A stretch of DNA of 64,000 nt from positions 31,439,562-31,503,561 of the forward strand of contig CM053252.1 of NCBI GenBank assembly GCA_028583405.1. Reading direction: 5' to 3'. The notes under the pieces were generated by a model. That model did not search any database. It was not told the origin of the DNA and saw nothing but the letters and a program-made list of their open reading frames with translations. Below, one piece after another: positions 44,501-58,339 of this stretch (position 1 is its first letter; every line of letters starts with the position of its first letter). The DNA is from Pogonophryne albipinna. Its lineage: Eukaryota; Chordata; Actinopteri; Perciformes; Artedidraconidae. A program made the translations under genes and the position numbers.

Positions 44501-47500
44501 ATACAGATACATTTTAATTGGGAATTGAGAAAATACTACAATTTCCTTATTTAAAGGTGGGGTAGGTAATTTTGGAGAAACCGGCTCGAGTGCGCTAGAA
44601 TTTGAAAATACACAACCGGAAAAAATCTGCCACTTCCTTACAGAGCCCCTCCTCCAACACACACGAACACGCACGAGATAAGTTTGTGCACAGATGGAAG
44701 GCTGACAGGCAGGTAGGCCATCCAGTTATTTTAGCCGGGCCGGCTCAGATGATTGGTCGTGCTTTTTACAGTACCACGGCTTCCACTGATGACATTTTTT
44801 TATGGATTTGTTGTCTTGAAGATATTCATTGCTATCGGGATGTTAAGAGCATTCCATGGAATATAACAAAAAGTGTATCTCGAGCCGGTTTCTAAAACTT
44901 ACCTACCCCACCTTTAAGGAAAACAACAAATAGTAAAAACCACACTATTACAATTATAAAGTAAAATGAACCCTCAGGCTATTTTAACAAAACTGTGCAA
45001 TGTCTGTGTAATGCTCAATATTATTTAATAAGAAAAACCCTGTGGAATATTCTGGTATCCTGATGGCTAAGTTGTTAATTAAACTGTTATATAAACAAAC
45101 ACAGATGTAAATGCAATGAAGTTAAACAAGAATGATCTAGGTCATATCCATATCTAGTGAGATAAGTCTATAATGTTCAAATGATCGAGGCCATTACCAT
45201 AAACTCCACCATAAATCAATACCACAATTATACTCGGAGCCTGACCTCTGTAATAATACACAGAGTTTTGAACATCCAGCACTGCCTTTAATACTGTACA
45301 GCAACTAGTGTTCAGTGGATTTGTCAGCAGTCATGCTTTTAGCCAAGACTCATGTAGAAATGATTACTGACCCGTGCCACTTGTGCTTTCACTTTATCTC
45401 AAAATGCTTACTTTTCTTTAATTGTCTGATTTAACTTGTTCCTCCTTCCCCTTCCAGATCCCAGAATACTGTCGTGTGCTAGAGGAGAGCGAAATATCAG
45501 ATCACTGTTTCGACCTGATCTTTGCCTTCGATGAGATCGTTGCACTAGGCTACAGAGAGAACGTCAACCTTGCTCAGATCCGCACCTTCACAGAGATGGA
45601 TTCCCACGAGGAGAAGGTTTTCCGGGCTGTCAGAGAGGTGAGATCACACTGTTGCATCCGTCTGGTTTATTAGACAAGACACATTTTAATCATCTCCATG
45701 GGGCTGTCTTGTCAGCAATGTGCTTTTACACCTTATACAAAGTGTGCATTGTATCACATGGTCAATGAGGTTACCGTTTCTATCCATTAGTTGAAAATGT
45801 ATTCACAACACGGCACAGGTTTTCAGCAATCAAAACACAAGTGAAAACCATGTGTTTCTTTCTGTGTATAACTGTTATATTGTTTCTAAAAACAGAAAAT
45901 ATTTTTGTTTTTTATCCACAGACCCAGGAAAGAGAGGCTAAGGCAGAGATGAGGAGAAAAGCCAAGGAGCTGCAGCAGGCCAGGAGGGACGCTGAGCGCT
46001 CTGGAAAGAAGGTGTCGACCTACGGAGGCTTCGGCAGCGCCCCCGGCATGACCAGCATGTCCTCAGGGTCCATCATCACAGACACCATCGTAGAGCCTGA
46101 GAAGCCCAAGATCACACCAGCCGCCGCCAGGTACCACTCCAAGAAATACGTCTGGTTTTGCCATTCACTTTATGAAGCCCCGCCCCTTTCCCCACTTCGT
46201 GTTCAAACGCATATGTGTAAGTTCTTTCGATTTAGCACTTGCAGGATTGTTAACAATAAAACATTTATTTGGATCATTTACAGTTACAATGCAGTGATGG
46301 AATGGTCTACATTACCACATCCGTCGGCTGTAAAATTGCCCAAAAGCTATATGAGGACACTTTTAAATGACTCTGTAGTGTCTTTTGGTGTTGATGGCTC
46401 GGCTATGAGGAGCTACAAAAAGTAACAAACCATATCAGCCGCTCAGACTGTTAACTAACGCTCACGTCTACAGATAATAAACTCTCACAGCGAGAAGGGT
46501 AGACAAAGGTCCACAGTGTTGACATTTTTTGGACACATGTTAACATTGAGATTAAATTAACCTGTCAGTGAGCTATTAAGATAGCAAACTTTAGCTAACT
46601 AGCAAACATTAGCTTTCTAGCCATATATCTATCTAACAAGCTAGCAAACGTTAGCCATCTTCTTTACAAGCTACAAACCATTGTGATCAATCAACCTCAT
46701 CTAGTTTACATTAGCTACCCATCTAAAACATTCAAACATTGTGTTGAAAAGTGCTTTCTTTAAGCTGACCACCTCTTTTTACAGCTCCAAACATTGCTAA
46801 TAAATATATTCTCAAGAATGCTTTATTTGGATAAACTCAGACACACATTCAAAAGCTTAATAACAAAAAAAAAAGTGGCAACGCTATACGAAGTAATAGT
46901 AATTGCGCTTTAACCGGAAGTACCAACACATAATAAAGCAATGTGGAAATGCCCTGTAGCTGTTGAAGCATAAGGTAACTAGTATTGGGTTTCATTGTTG
47001 TTTACAGGCTTTTGAATGTTCAATGGTTGATCCTGTTTTTAGTTGTTGAAAACCCTGTTGTGATGTTTTTCTTTTTCCAGACAAAGTGGACCCAGCAAGG
47101 CTCTGAAACTGGGCGCTAAAGGGAAGGAGGTGGACAACTTTGTTGACAAGCTCAAGTCCGAGGGTGAAACCATCATGCCAACCTCAGGGAAGAGAGGCTC
47201 CGATGTATCTAAAGCTCTGCCGCCACCAATCAATGTGGAGGGGTAAAGACTCACCGCAATGACTAATTATATATATATTGTTTATTATTCTGCAATTGTT
47301 CGTTTTTGCAAGTGCCTCAAAGCTTTATTCGAAAAACAGATAAAATAGTCAATACTTTGTCATAGACATAGAAGTGGCTTCAGTTCTGAAATGCGCCATT
47401 ATGGCGCATTTCAACTGCAGGGCCTCGCACGGCTTAGTACGGTATAGTTAGGCCTTGGTAGGCCAGGCTCACTTAATGCTGCGTTTCCATTACAGTTTAG

Positions 47501-50500
47501 TACCAGGGGTAGTAACTATAGTAACGCAGTGTAGGCGGAGCCGTGACGTCATCTCCAATGAGAGCCCCAGAAAAACAACACAGCCGTTAGCTCTTAGCAC
47601 TCAGAGCTCACAGCTCTTCATATCTGTTCAGAAACTAGACAAAAGTGAAACAAGTACAAACCACAGACTGTCTGTGTCATGGCGAATACAGTCGCTGGTT
47701 TATTTATGTCTGTAGGCCTTTGTTGTGAGTGTGGACGGTCGGAGCATATACAGCGTTAGCTCCATTCAGAAAACACGCATTTTAAAAGGTTTTTCGCCTG
47801 CCGTCTGTCTGCAGACTTGTCAAAGCATTAATTCATGGTTTTTACTAACTGGTATCAGCATGTTGTTACTTCTGCATCATTTTGAAACGTGTATTACAAT
47901 TAAATCACGGTAAAATATGTTCATTTTGTTGTAGTTGTAGCCCCCTTGCCAGCGATTCTCTCTGTAGTTTGGCATATTCAGCCCGGTTGTTGGCCAGGAA
48001 ACGACCACGATTTTGGAGGGCCAGAAAAACTGTGAAACAGTACCCGCTAGCCGGAACTACCCCTAGTGGAAACGCAACAAAAAACGGGCCGGGTTTGGCA
48101 CGGCACGCTTAAAGCGTGCTACGCGCTGCAGTGGAAATGCGCCATAAGTTATTTCAAGGTGCTATGTGGAACCTTCAAATAACCCCTGTGGACACTGATG
48201 GATGTTTAGGGAACTGCAGTCAGCATCCTGTTTTCACACTCGGTAGTCGCTGTGCTTCAGCCAAAACATTGACTTGACTTTGAAATCATATATCACATAT
48301 TTAGAATGTCTATTATTATATTTTATGGGGATTATCGGCTCCAGGATACAAACAAGCTTGTCGGTTTAAACATTTCAGCTGAATTTACAAAGCAACCATA
48401 CCGTAGGTAAGATACATCAGACAGTGAGCTGTACTTTAGCTACTTAAGCTACATGGATTGGTTACTAAGGTAAGTTAGCTGATAATACGTTTGGAAGCTA
48501 GACAATTTAAGAGCCAGATCAGCCTCGGGGTCTGGATAAATTACCTGAAGTAATCCCCTTTTTAGCTGCTTTAGCTGCACACTGTAGGAGCTGCATGGGG
48601 GCTGAAAAGAGGGATAGCATGAACGTCAAATGTCTTTTACATAGAATCTGTATAAGTTATAGCAAACCAAGAGTCGAAAAGTTCATATATTGACTATCGA
48701 AAGTGATTAATGATATGGACTTGAATGCAACAAGAGCTGCTTTTTGTCATACTGACACCAATCTTTTCGTTAAGCAGTTTTCAATTCAAATAATTAAGAA
48801 GTTTCATGTACTATTACAATTATTATATTGTTTTAACTGAACATGGAATTCAATATATTGACATTAAATGCATGCAGGGTTGTCCATCTACAATATTTGG
48901 GAGGTTTTTCTTAAGAACCAATAAGCGAATCCTCTCATGTCCTCCTGTAATAATAATGTACTTGCCTTGAATAGTCTTTGATGGTTTTTTAATAGCCCAT
49001 TTGCTGTTTTTAAAGGAAGTATTTACTCCACACTCTAATACATGTGTTACATGTGCAGGAGTTTTGGTTTAAAACTCTTCATTGTGAAATTATCTTTATT
49101 GCACTCATTCATAAATATTACCTGAGTGTTCTCTGGGGTTTGTCCATGACTTGAAGTTTGTTTGGGTTTGTTTCCCTCTGCAGCGTACATCTGCGTGTGG
49201 AGGAGAAGATCTCGCTGACCTGCGGCCGTGACGGCGGTCTTCAGAACATGGAGCTGCTGGGCATGGTCACGCTCCGAGTCACAGAAGAGAAGAGTGGACG
49301 CATCCGCCTCATCATCAACAACAACGACAACAAAGGGCTGCAGCTGCAAGTACGTTTACCAAAGATCCTCAACATTTTCTGAGACAATAATGTGACCGAC
49401 AGTAAAGATGAAGGTTATATTATATGTAAGGGATCATGTAAAAATTAACAAAATTGCCATTTTGTTATCAATCTTAGCTTGATAAAATAAAAATAAAAAA
49501 CTAATTCCAAAAGATAAAGGGAGTGATTAATTTAAAATGAAAGGGGTTAGGCGTTTGCCTTCAGAGTAAGAGCACCACGAACGTCTTGCAGTTTTTAAAT
49601 GACAAACTACTTTCATTTAGGAATGGGTAACGAAACTCATTTTGGTAATGCGTACATGCATCCACATACAACTTTTCTTAGTTTCACAACATTGAATAAC
49701 GTATTAACTGTGTCTCGGTCTCCCCTCCTCAGACACATCCCAACGTGGACAAGAAGCTGTTCACAACTGACTCGGTGATCGGCCTGAAGAACCCGGAGAA
49801 GTCCTTCCCTCTCAACAACGATGTCGGTGTGCTCAAGTGGAGACTGCAGACCACAGACGAGGCCCTCATACCTCTAACCAGTGAGTGTGCTTCTCCTGAG
49901 GGACTCGTAGAGCCATACAGTTATTCATAGTCTCCTTTTGACAGGCTAGTTTGTACATGAAGACTCTAATGTGACGTATGACATATTAAAAGTGTCCGGT
50001 TCCTCCCACAGTAAACTGCTGGCCCTCAGAGAGCGCCACTGGCTGTGATGTGAACATCGAATACGAGCTGCAGGAGGAGAGCCTCGAGCTCAACGACGTG
50101 GTCATCAGCATCCCTGTACCGTAAGTACATCCACTGATTTCTTATAGAAAAAGACTCATGCGTTATATCAAAGAATAGCTTTAAATGGGTTGAATTCAGA
50201 AAATCAATAAGTATTTGGTAATAATGATAACGACTGAATAATTATTTCTTTTAATGCAAAGAAGGGGGTATTATTTTCCATTAGGTGGGAGTCATTTTTC
50301 TTTTTTTGTTAAATCTGACATGACACAAAAAATGTAAATGCATCAAAGTTAAAGTTGCTAAGCGATTGCATATTGCCAGCAGTTGTAAAAGTATCCCTGG
50401 AGCATTAAATGTACATTAAGTATGAGTAGTAGGTTTTTTTAATTCTTTGCTTATTCTTTAGTATATTTGGTTAGTTTAAATGTTTTTAGCTTGTAATGTT

Positions 50501-51690
50501 TCTGTATTAAACATGAACTCTCTCTCCAATTCTAGATGTGTTGTGTGATATATATTTTAAATACTTTTGTTTTGGAGTCTGGGCCCCTATTCTAAGGCTT
50601 ATTGGGGTATTCCATTTCACATATCTCCTTTATGTCTTAACTTTTTAAATACAATTATTTGAATTGAAACTCTTAAAAATAACGAAATATAAATAATAAC
50701 ATTTCCTCTTTTTATTTTCTTTAAATATATCCGAGCATTTGTAAAGTGAGCTGTGAGGTTTTATGAATGTGAATGCATGCCAACAGAACATCGTCGTACC
50801 TCTGTTTCTTCTTCTACTGACCCCTCTGTGTGCTCCTGTCCCCCTGTAGGTCTGGAGTGGGCGCTCCTTTAATCGGGGATCTGGACGGAGAGTACAAACA
50901 CGACAGCAGGCGGAACATTCTGGAGTGGTGCCTACCCGTCATCGACGCCAACAACAAGACGGGCAGCATGGAGTTCAGCATCGCCGGGCAGCCCAACGAC
51001 TTCTTCCCCATCGCCGTGACCTTCGTGTCCAAGCGCAACTACTGCGACATCCAGGTGAGATACCGGAAGCTTCTTCTAACTGTCAGGGAATAATTAGCCC
51101 TGCATGTCCTCCTTCAGCTAAGAAGGTGTCAAACTAATTTGGGTAAAGATTTCTATTATTTGCTTTATAAACTGAGAGGACAACAATTGCAAAGTTGATA
51201 GGAAGACGACACAAAGGTTACACATTAGTGTCAAAGCTACAAAACTGCACGTTAGAAACATAATTGATTGCCTCTTAGATCTTACTTCAGAACAAGTTAT
51301 CAACCAAATTATAATGATTTTGATTGATTTTCGAATCTCACAATGCATTTCTATTGGCCTGAGGCTAATTAATGGCCAGATAAATGTGTACTATAACGGT
51401 GTATTATGGATAAAAGATTGGAAATGAAAGTGGTATACTTAAAGGAAAGAAATGTAAAATTATGCAAAACCAGTTCATCTCTCCTGCCTGTGCTCAGGAA
51501 TGTTATTTACGATAAACCACTTCCTGTTGCTGCTGTTGTTGTTGTTGCTTCCTGTTTGTTGTTAATTTCCTTCCTCTCTTTTTTTTTCCTTTTCTCCCAG
51601 GTTACCAAAGCGACCCTCGTAGACGGCGACACCTCCGTTCGATTCTCTTCAGAAATCTCCTTTCTCGTCGACAAATACGAAATCCTGTAA
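41561..51690 (+). CDS. arcn1: Coatomer subunit delta (archain 1)
   Basis: Ten exons: 41561-41563, 43274-43537, 45458-45637, 45922-46130, 47081-47242, 49184-49349, 49733-49880, 50012-50120, 50850-51054, 51601-51690. They join to 1,536 nt, 511 residues, the human length. Delta-COP is a subunit of the COPI coat that carries cargo from the Golgi to the ER and within the Golgi. Visible: an N-terminal longin-like half ([20 protein letters not shown]), a charged helical linker ([20 protein letters not shown]) near residues 150-180, and a C-terminal mu-homology domain from about 270 ([19 protein letters not shown]) ending FLVDKYEIL. The first coding exon holds only the ATG, followed directly by donor GTGAGT. 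All introns are GT-AG. The linker near residues 185-215 and after [12 protein letters not shown] sequence is the most divergent part. No lesion. Confidence 0.97.
44551..44917 (+). mobile_element. TTAA-flanked MITE, copy 2, in arcn1 intron 2
   Basis: TTAA 44551-44554 plus AGGTGGGGTAGGTAA at the left and TTACCTACCCCACCT plus TTAA 44914-44917 at the right. It is 367 bp and highly similar to 7764-8127. It sits between arcn1 exons 2 and 3. Confidence 0.85.
47402..48144. mobile_element. Inverted-repeat MITE in arcn1 intron 5
   Basis: TGGCGCATTTCAACTGCAG at the left is repeated inverted at the right as CTGCAGTGGAAATGCGCCA. Inside, TGCGTTTCCATTACAG near 47480 pairs with TAGTGGAAACGCAA near 48065, so a second nested or internal inverted repeat exists. 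The flanking bases are TTA at the left and TAA at the right, so TA or an imperfect TTA duplication; PIF/Harbinger or Tc1-like is possible. Confidence 0.6.
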
Positions 51691-52943
51691 AAAAATAAAT
51701 AATTCAAAGGAAACAACTAAATCAAAAAAATCACCAACAAAAAAAAAGTCCAAATCTATGCTACAGAGAAAGATTGAAGATTTTCTTGCCTGCCCACCCT
51801 GTCTACTATTTGAGACTGTGTACATCGACAGGACTACATCAGCCCGCCGGTAGAGCCTCTTCCTGTGGTGGAGCAGAGCAGCGGTGGTGTATTTATATGT
51901 TTGTATGAGAGAGGATCATCTATATATAGAGTTAATTGAAACACAAAAAAAAAACACAAAAAAAAAGTAAACCAATGCTGTTGGCCAGGCAGAACTGTAA
52001 AGAGGACTTGAGAGTAAGTAGAGGATGACTGCGGGGGGGCACCCTCCCACCCCGTCTTCTTCACATTGCAATGGTTCATTGATAACGGGGGTTCTTGCTT
52101 TCTGTCTTTCAGATTTCCCTATCCATAATAACTGCTGATTTGAAGCTGTCCCAATCATTATAAGCCTTTCTTTCTTTAGTCGTTAAATTATCGTGATTTA
52201 CTCTTGATATCTCACCATAGATTATCTTTTTTGTTTCATTCTTGCGAGGACACTTAGTTCTCAGTTAAATCTGTGTGCATTTATCATCAGCAAAATCGTT
52301 CTTCTTTTAATTTTTAACTGATATTTTTTTACTGTATGATTTATCATTGTTTATACCACTTATCCGGATAATGACATTTGACAGTGAAGAGCAGGACTTT
52401 GTGAGGATTTCTCAGACGCAGGCGAAGTTACCTACCAATGAACACTTCTGCATCTGTGGAATTCCTATCTTTTTTCGTAATGCCAACACAACCACTCATC
52501 AGAAATAGATGCCATTTTTCTCTCCAGTCCATTAAAGTCCAATGACCAGCCCTCAGATATCACGGAGTAGGAAAAAAGTACTTTGATCTTAACCCAGGAA
52601 CAACTTTCACGCCCTTAATCTAACATCCTGTACAGAGTGGGTGTGTGTTGGCTTGTTATCCACACACACAGAGAAGAATCACATCCTGTTACCCCACCCC
52701 GCCTGCTCATCCACCCGCTCATCCTTTACTTGCATTCTCGTAGTACATCAACATTATTCAAGTTATAACATTTGTCTTTTATGTTGTCGTTTTTTCGTTT
52801 TTTTTCATTTGTACTCCCCAACTTTCGATTTAGCAAAGTGTGGATGTGGGGTTGAAAATGACTAGATTGAGCATTTTTAACTAAATTACTGATGGGGAAT
52901 CTTAACATTCCAGTGTACAATTAGAAAAAAGAATCTTTAATGG

Positions 52944-52949
52944 AATAAA
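52944..52949 (+). terminator. Polyadenylation signal of arcn1
   Basis: AATAAA is followed by TGTATTATTG and a GT-rich stretch (GGTTTTTTGTGTTGGT), implying a 3' UTR of about 1.3 kb. An AATAAA directly after the stop (near 51695) lacks such a context. Confidence 0.55.
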
Positions 52950-53871
52950 ATGTATTATTGAAAATGTACGCCTGACTCTGGTTTTTTGTGTTGGTAATGA
53001 GCCAAATTAGATTGGCTTGATTTAGCAAGACGAATTTAGCCAGTTGGGATTATACAAGAATGTATTACTGTTTAATGGAGCTAGTTCTCTGGCTCTGGGC
53101 ATTTCATAAATCCGGTACCATGTAGGTAAACAGTAATTTAGTACGGAAGCCCTGAGAGGTAAGTGGAAATAAATATTTATAGCGATCTAAATTGTCTTTA
53201 GTTCAGAATTCGGAGCATTATACGGTTAACTTCTTCCCATCTGAATAAAGTTGGTTTAGCTTATCTTATACAGTATTGTTTTGAACTTGGAAGCAAAAAA
53301 TAAATGTCAGGATTATTGGTAAAGGGTCTTTGGTATTAGAGTACATTGAAAGATTAAAGCTCACCTGGAATAAGATAAATGTTTTTAGTCCAATTGCAAT
53401 TTATGACATGGAGCATCGTGCACACAATTAGTATCACAACCTATGATCACAACAAACTATTCAGGAAAACTTTTTTCAACTGTTAAAGTCAGATGGTCAA
53501 ACGGAACGTTTTATTGTAGTTAAATAAACCACATGAATGCATATTTTCTTAACTATACACAGCATGTATTATACCTGCATGAGCTTAATAGGCTATAGGT
53601 CTTTCATTTAGTTAATTTATTTTTTTAGCTCTTATTTGAATAACCACAGTCAACTTTAATCTTTCAGAAATGACCATGGAAATGACTCATGCTGTCTGGT
53701 CACACGAGACATCCCTCATTAGCATTAGCTGCGAGGGTCACAGGAGCCTAGGGTTGCCAACCGTCCCGTATTAGCCGGGACGCCCCGTATTTGAGCCAAA
53801 AGGGGCGTGTCCCGTACGGGACTTTGTTTGTCCCGGACTCCCGTGTAAAGGGAAAAGTGTGTGTGTGGGGG

Positions 53872-54048
<177 letters not shown>

Positions 54049-54299
54049 GTTGGTTGAAGGATAACATTAAGTCTAATAATGATGTATCGTGCATGTTCAC
54101 ATCATGTATACTTTGCATTACTTAATACCATTTTTCAAATATTTATTTTTTAACATTTTGGACAAAATAGCCAATTGTACATCGAGGTGCCCAGATGTCC
54201 CTAGTGCCCACCTATCCGATTTGAACATGCTGATGTACAATGTGGTGTAGTAGCCTAATGCAGGTGTAAAACCATTGTGTTTGTATTGTGTTATAGGCC

Positions 54300-54560
54300 C
54301 TGCTGAAAAAACCAGCTTAGACCAGCTTAAGATGGTTGCTGGTTTTAGCTGGTGTTAGGCTGGTTTAGTTAGTTTACCAAGCTGGCCAGGCTGGTCTTGC
54401 TGGTTTGTTAGTATAGTTGCCTAGCTTGGTATGGCTGGTCAACCGGGCCAGGTAAGCTGGTGTCTGCTGGTCAAGCTGATTGTCCTGCGGGCTGGCTGGC
54501 TGGACTGACCAGCAAAGCCCGCCTGGTAAGCTGGTTAGGATGGTTTGATTTTTTACATTA
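54300..54560. repeat. Imperfect AGCTGGT-motif array
   Basis: CTGAAAAAACCAGCTTAGACC is followed by over 20 variants of GCTGGT/CCAGC on both strands. Such arrays occur in fish genomes as parts of small mobile elements. Confidence 0.7.
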
Positions 54561-56042
54561 TGGATTTCTCCCCACATACTATTAACTAAGTTAATTCATA
54601 TGACCTATGGACCTGGTTTGTTCTGTTCTTTATTTCAACAAAAATAATTGAAAGATTAAATTGTTTTGATTTCATCTATTTAATTTACTTTGAGTAAAAT
54701 GTAATTAATCAATTAAAATCTGATACATGGAGCAGTTCATTCATTCATATAATCAAACAATTTAACAGTACAATCATTCAGGTGGCATATTCAACGCTAA
54801 ATAGTTTAATGTGCAGGAACTGTGGTTTTGATTAACAAATGTAGTAGTAATGTTATTTAACAAGGCAATATGCTGTGGCTTAAAACAAAGTTTAAGAAAA
54901 GCAACACAGCTTTTAATTTAAAACGAAGTCTTTAATTTGAATTGGATACAGGAAGTGGCATTCGACCGACCAATGGTGTAATTCCATCACTCAGCTGAAT
55001 TTCTAACAATCATCACAGAAATACCTTCAAAGGGAAGCTAATATGGACAAACACTGGACAAAAGGTCACATCTGATGGCTAGATAAGCATTTAATATAAG
55101 ACCCCAGGTCTCACAGACCTATGGAAGAGGGAATAGGCTTGAAGGAAAAACAATAAATGGTGGCCAAGGGTGAGTACTTACGTACTCTAATGTGTAGAAA
55201 AACTGTTCTGCATTGTTTTATCCATGTTTTGTCATCATAAGGAAGATTTTTGGTGATATTACAAACCTGCAATAATGCATACCAACACCAATTTCTTTAG
55301 AAGAGAGAATAAATAAGTTTAAAAAAAACATTTACATTTTAATTTTGTCATGTGTAAAAATAATCACATCCCTTTTTTATCATGTTATTCACACAACAGT
55401 AGTAGGTTCCAACATTTGAGCCTCAAGGACAATTCAAGAACATTTATAACAATAAGAAATGCAGTAAGCCAAAATACTAGTAGTAGTAGTAGTAGTAAAA
55501 GTACTTTAATGGTAGCATTTTGCCTTTTAAAGTATAGTTCCCTTTCATAAGAATGCAATACAGAGGTCTGTCTGTCATATCAGAATGTTTTATATAGGAT
55601 TTTCAGACAATTGTGTTCCTGACAATCACTGACAAACTGTAATTAGTAATTTAACAGTATGTTTACATTAAAGACATGACACACAAAATATATGGCAAAC
55701 AATGATATTTCATCATTAAGTCAATAATCAAGCAATACATTAAACACAATTCAGGACCCACTTGTATCTTTACATTAAAAGAAAATACATCAATAAAACA
55801 AATATACTACAAGATGCCCCAGATTGGAGCTGCAACAATTACTAAATTAATGAATTATTTGCTAACTATTAAATTACAACTATTTGGAAAATCAATGAAT
55901 CGTTTTAAGTCACTTTTAAAATGTGAATATTTTCCGGTTTATAGTTTTCTATGACAGTGAACTGAATATTTTTTGGTTGTGGAAAAAACAAGACATTTGA
56001 AGATATCACCATTCTATGGACCACAAAAAAAATCTGGAAAAA

Positions 56043-56062
56043 CTATGCATATATGCATAGTT
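56043..56062. repeat. 20-bp perfect palindrome
   Basis: ACTATGCATATATGCATAGT is its own reverse complement. It is followed by a partial repeat (CTATGCAT) and a GGTTTTGGGGAGTTTGACCCCCAAAAA stem-like segment. Confidence 0.9.
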
Positions 56063-56139
56063 TTCTATGCATTTTGAGGGTTTTGGGGAGTTTGACCCCC
56101 AAAAACATTTTTCGAACCCAAAAGAATTAAATAACATAA

Positions 56140-56168
56140 CCCTAACCTGACCCTAACCCTAACCCTAA
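56140..56168. repeat. Short telomere-like CCCTAA tract
   Basis: Several CCCTAA/CCTGA units occur in a row, the vertebrate telomere hexamer on the complementary strand, inside the hAT element 53749-56260. Confidence 0.8.
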
Positions 56169-56269
56169 AACCGAAATAAAGTATCAAAAAAAAGTAACTA
56201 AATCTGCCAGAAACACATGCATGTGTCCCGTTTCTCCATTTCTGGAAGTTGGCAACCCTACAGGAGCCA

Positions 56270-57980
56270 GTCTAAACATGGAGCTGTGAGCCACAGGTTG
56301 TATTTCTACATTAGTGACTCACCATGTCTGATCTTTATTGTACTGCTAAAGAGCACAGCGCCTTTAGTGACACAGTGGTTCCCAGCCTTTTTGGTTTGTA
56401 AGTTTGTAACCCTCTCAAATCAAGCCTTGAAAACCAATGTCACCTGTAGCATTAGCATTATGTCAAAGGCTTTGGAGTAGTGTGACCTCAAAGTGTAATA
56501 GATAATAATGTCTTATAAAGTTAAGACCTTTTTTACAGTCATGCTTGCAGCTGGACTGGACGTTGAGCTAAATGCTAATGTCTGAATGCTAGCATAGTGA
56601 TGTTAAGCAGGTGTATTTGCCCTGTTCACCCTCATGTATGAGTGTGTTAGCATGCTAACATTTGCTAATAAGTAGGCTGATGAGAAATGTCATTAGTTAA
56701 GTGGGTATTTGGTCATACTTTTTTTTTTTATGAATACAACCTTAAATTTGATGGCACAATATGAAAACTGCAGGATAACCAAAGTTATAAAACGTAATTT
56801 TGCAAAAAATATGACGTCAATGAGAACAGCTTTCAAGAGGCTTCACTGACAACCATCAATATTAACCTCATGGTGGTGCTAGAGAAACTTAGTGGATTAG
56901 GGTCCATCCATTGGATCTTAGTGACACATTATATGGCAATCTTTATAATAATAATTATTGAAATACTTCAGTCAGGACTGATGTTATCATACATACAGTC
57001 AACCTGTAAAGATTAAACAGTCATGTTCTTCTCATATCACATATCACTTCATGTCATGTATGACAAACTTAAGGTATAATTGGCATCAGCAACGTAAATA
57101 TTTTGACACAAAATATGAATTGTTGTCAGCAATGACTAACTGCTGGGCTTATGTTGTCGTTAAGTAAACTTCTAAAGGGTTCATCTACTTTAATGACAAT
57201 GTGAGTTGAGGTTTGCCTGAAGAAAAGTGTATTCTCTGACATTAAGCAGGTAACTGTAAGTACTTGTATAGTACAGACAATGGTGGAGGAATCTGTTAGG
57301 CCTACTTAAGCAAAATCAGAAATACTGCAATCTCAAAACACTGTTTCAAGTAAAAGTATATCAGCAAATGTACTTAAAGTATAAAAAGTAAAACAACATA
57401 TAATGCAGCATAGCTCATGATAGGTTTTTCTGGTTTTACTCCAAATGTAAGTGCATATTATAAATGTTGTGTAGTGGGCTTGTCAAATCCTTCAAACATG
57501 TGTTTTAAACTTTTTATGCAAGAGTAACTAGTCACTTAAGCTGTCAGATACATCTATTTTTGTAAATAGAGCAATATTCCACTCCGAGATAGAAGTATAA
57601 AGTAGCAGAACATGGAAATACTCAAGTAAACTACTAGCAGCTTGAAATGTATACTTTTATACAGAATTTGGAGAATACTTCTATCACCGTAGGCACTTTT
57701 TAATGTGTGTGTGAGAAGCAGCATGGGGTCAAAGGCCAAACAAACACTTATTCGAGTGTCAAAACAGTGCCTCTCTTATTTCTTTAGCCCCATTCAGTCA
57801 CATTGTGTGTCATCACAGGAACATATGACCTCTACTAAAAGGCTCAGGGCATAAATGTTCCCAAAATGTAACTCTTGACATTGTTGTAATTTACCCTGAC
57901 ACTTACATGGACTGTTTTAGTGTTTATTGGGAGCATACATGATGATGTTGATTCATAGCAGAGGGAGTTTACATACTTTT
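56270..57980. other. Intergenic stretch, nothing recognised
   Basis: AT-rich sequence with no convincing frame, RNA gene or transposon end. Confidence 0.4.
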
Positions 57981-57987
57981 CTTGCAG

Positions 57988-58066
57988 ACAGTGAACAGAA
58001 GAAGAGCGACGAAGAGGAGAAGAGTCAGATGCTGGGCTGAGACGCCGAGACCGGACCAACAGATGG
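57988..58066 (+). other. Candidate exon
   Basis: A pyrimidine-rich acceptor (CTTTTCTTGCAG) precedes 57988 and a donor GTAAAT follows 58066. In one frame it reads SEQKKSDEEEKSQMLG and then stops, which would fit a last coding exon or, more simply, a 5' non-coding exon. No joining partner is certain. Confidence 0.25.
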
Positions 58067-58339
58067 GTAAATGCTGGGAGATGAGGAGCGTTAAAGGGGG
58101 GGGGGGGGCTTTAAAGGGTCAGATAGGTTCAAGAGAGCTTAGCAGCAGCCATATTTGGACTGTAAGGTGTTTGTTAGAGGGGGTGGGGGGTGTTAATAGC
58201 AGCCCTCCAGTCATAAAAAGAGGGTGTGTCTGTTTTACGAATGAATGAGCAGGCTGATTAGCTTTGTGAAGGGTCTCAGAGGAGGGAGGGGGTGAGGGAG
58301 GAGGGAGAGCAGGGCCACACTGGAGCAGACACTGTTGTC

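Noticed and set aside
45841..46425. 194-codon frame extending past arcn1 exon 4
   Set aside because: Only 45922-46130 is exon; the frame reads through the donor GTACCA into the intron, and the next exon restores the conserved protein.
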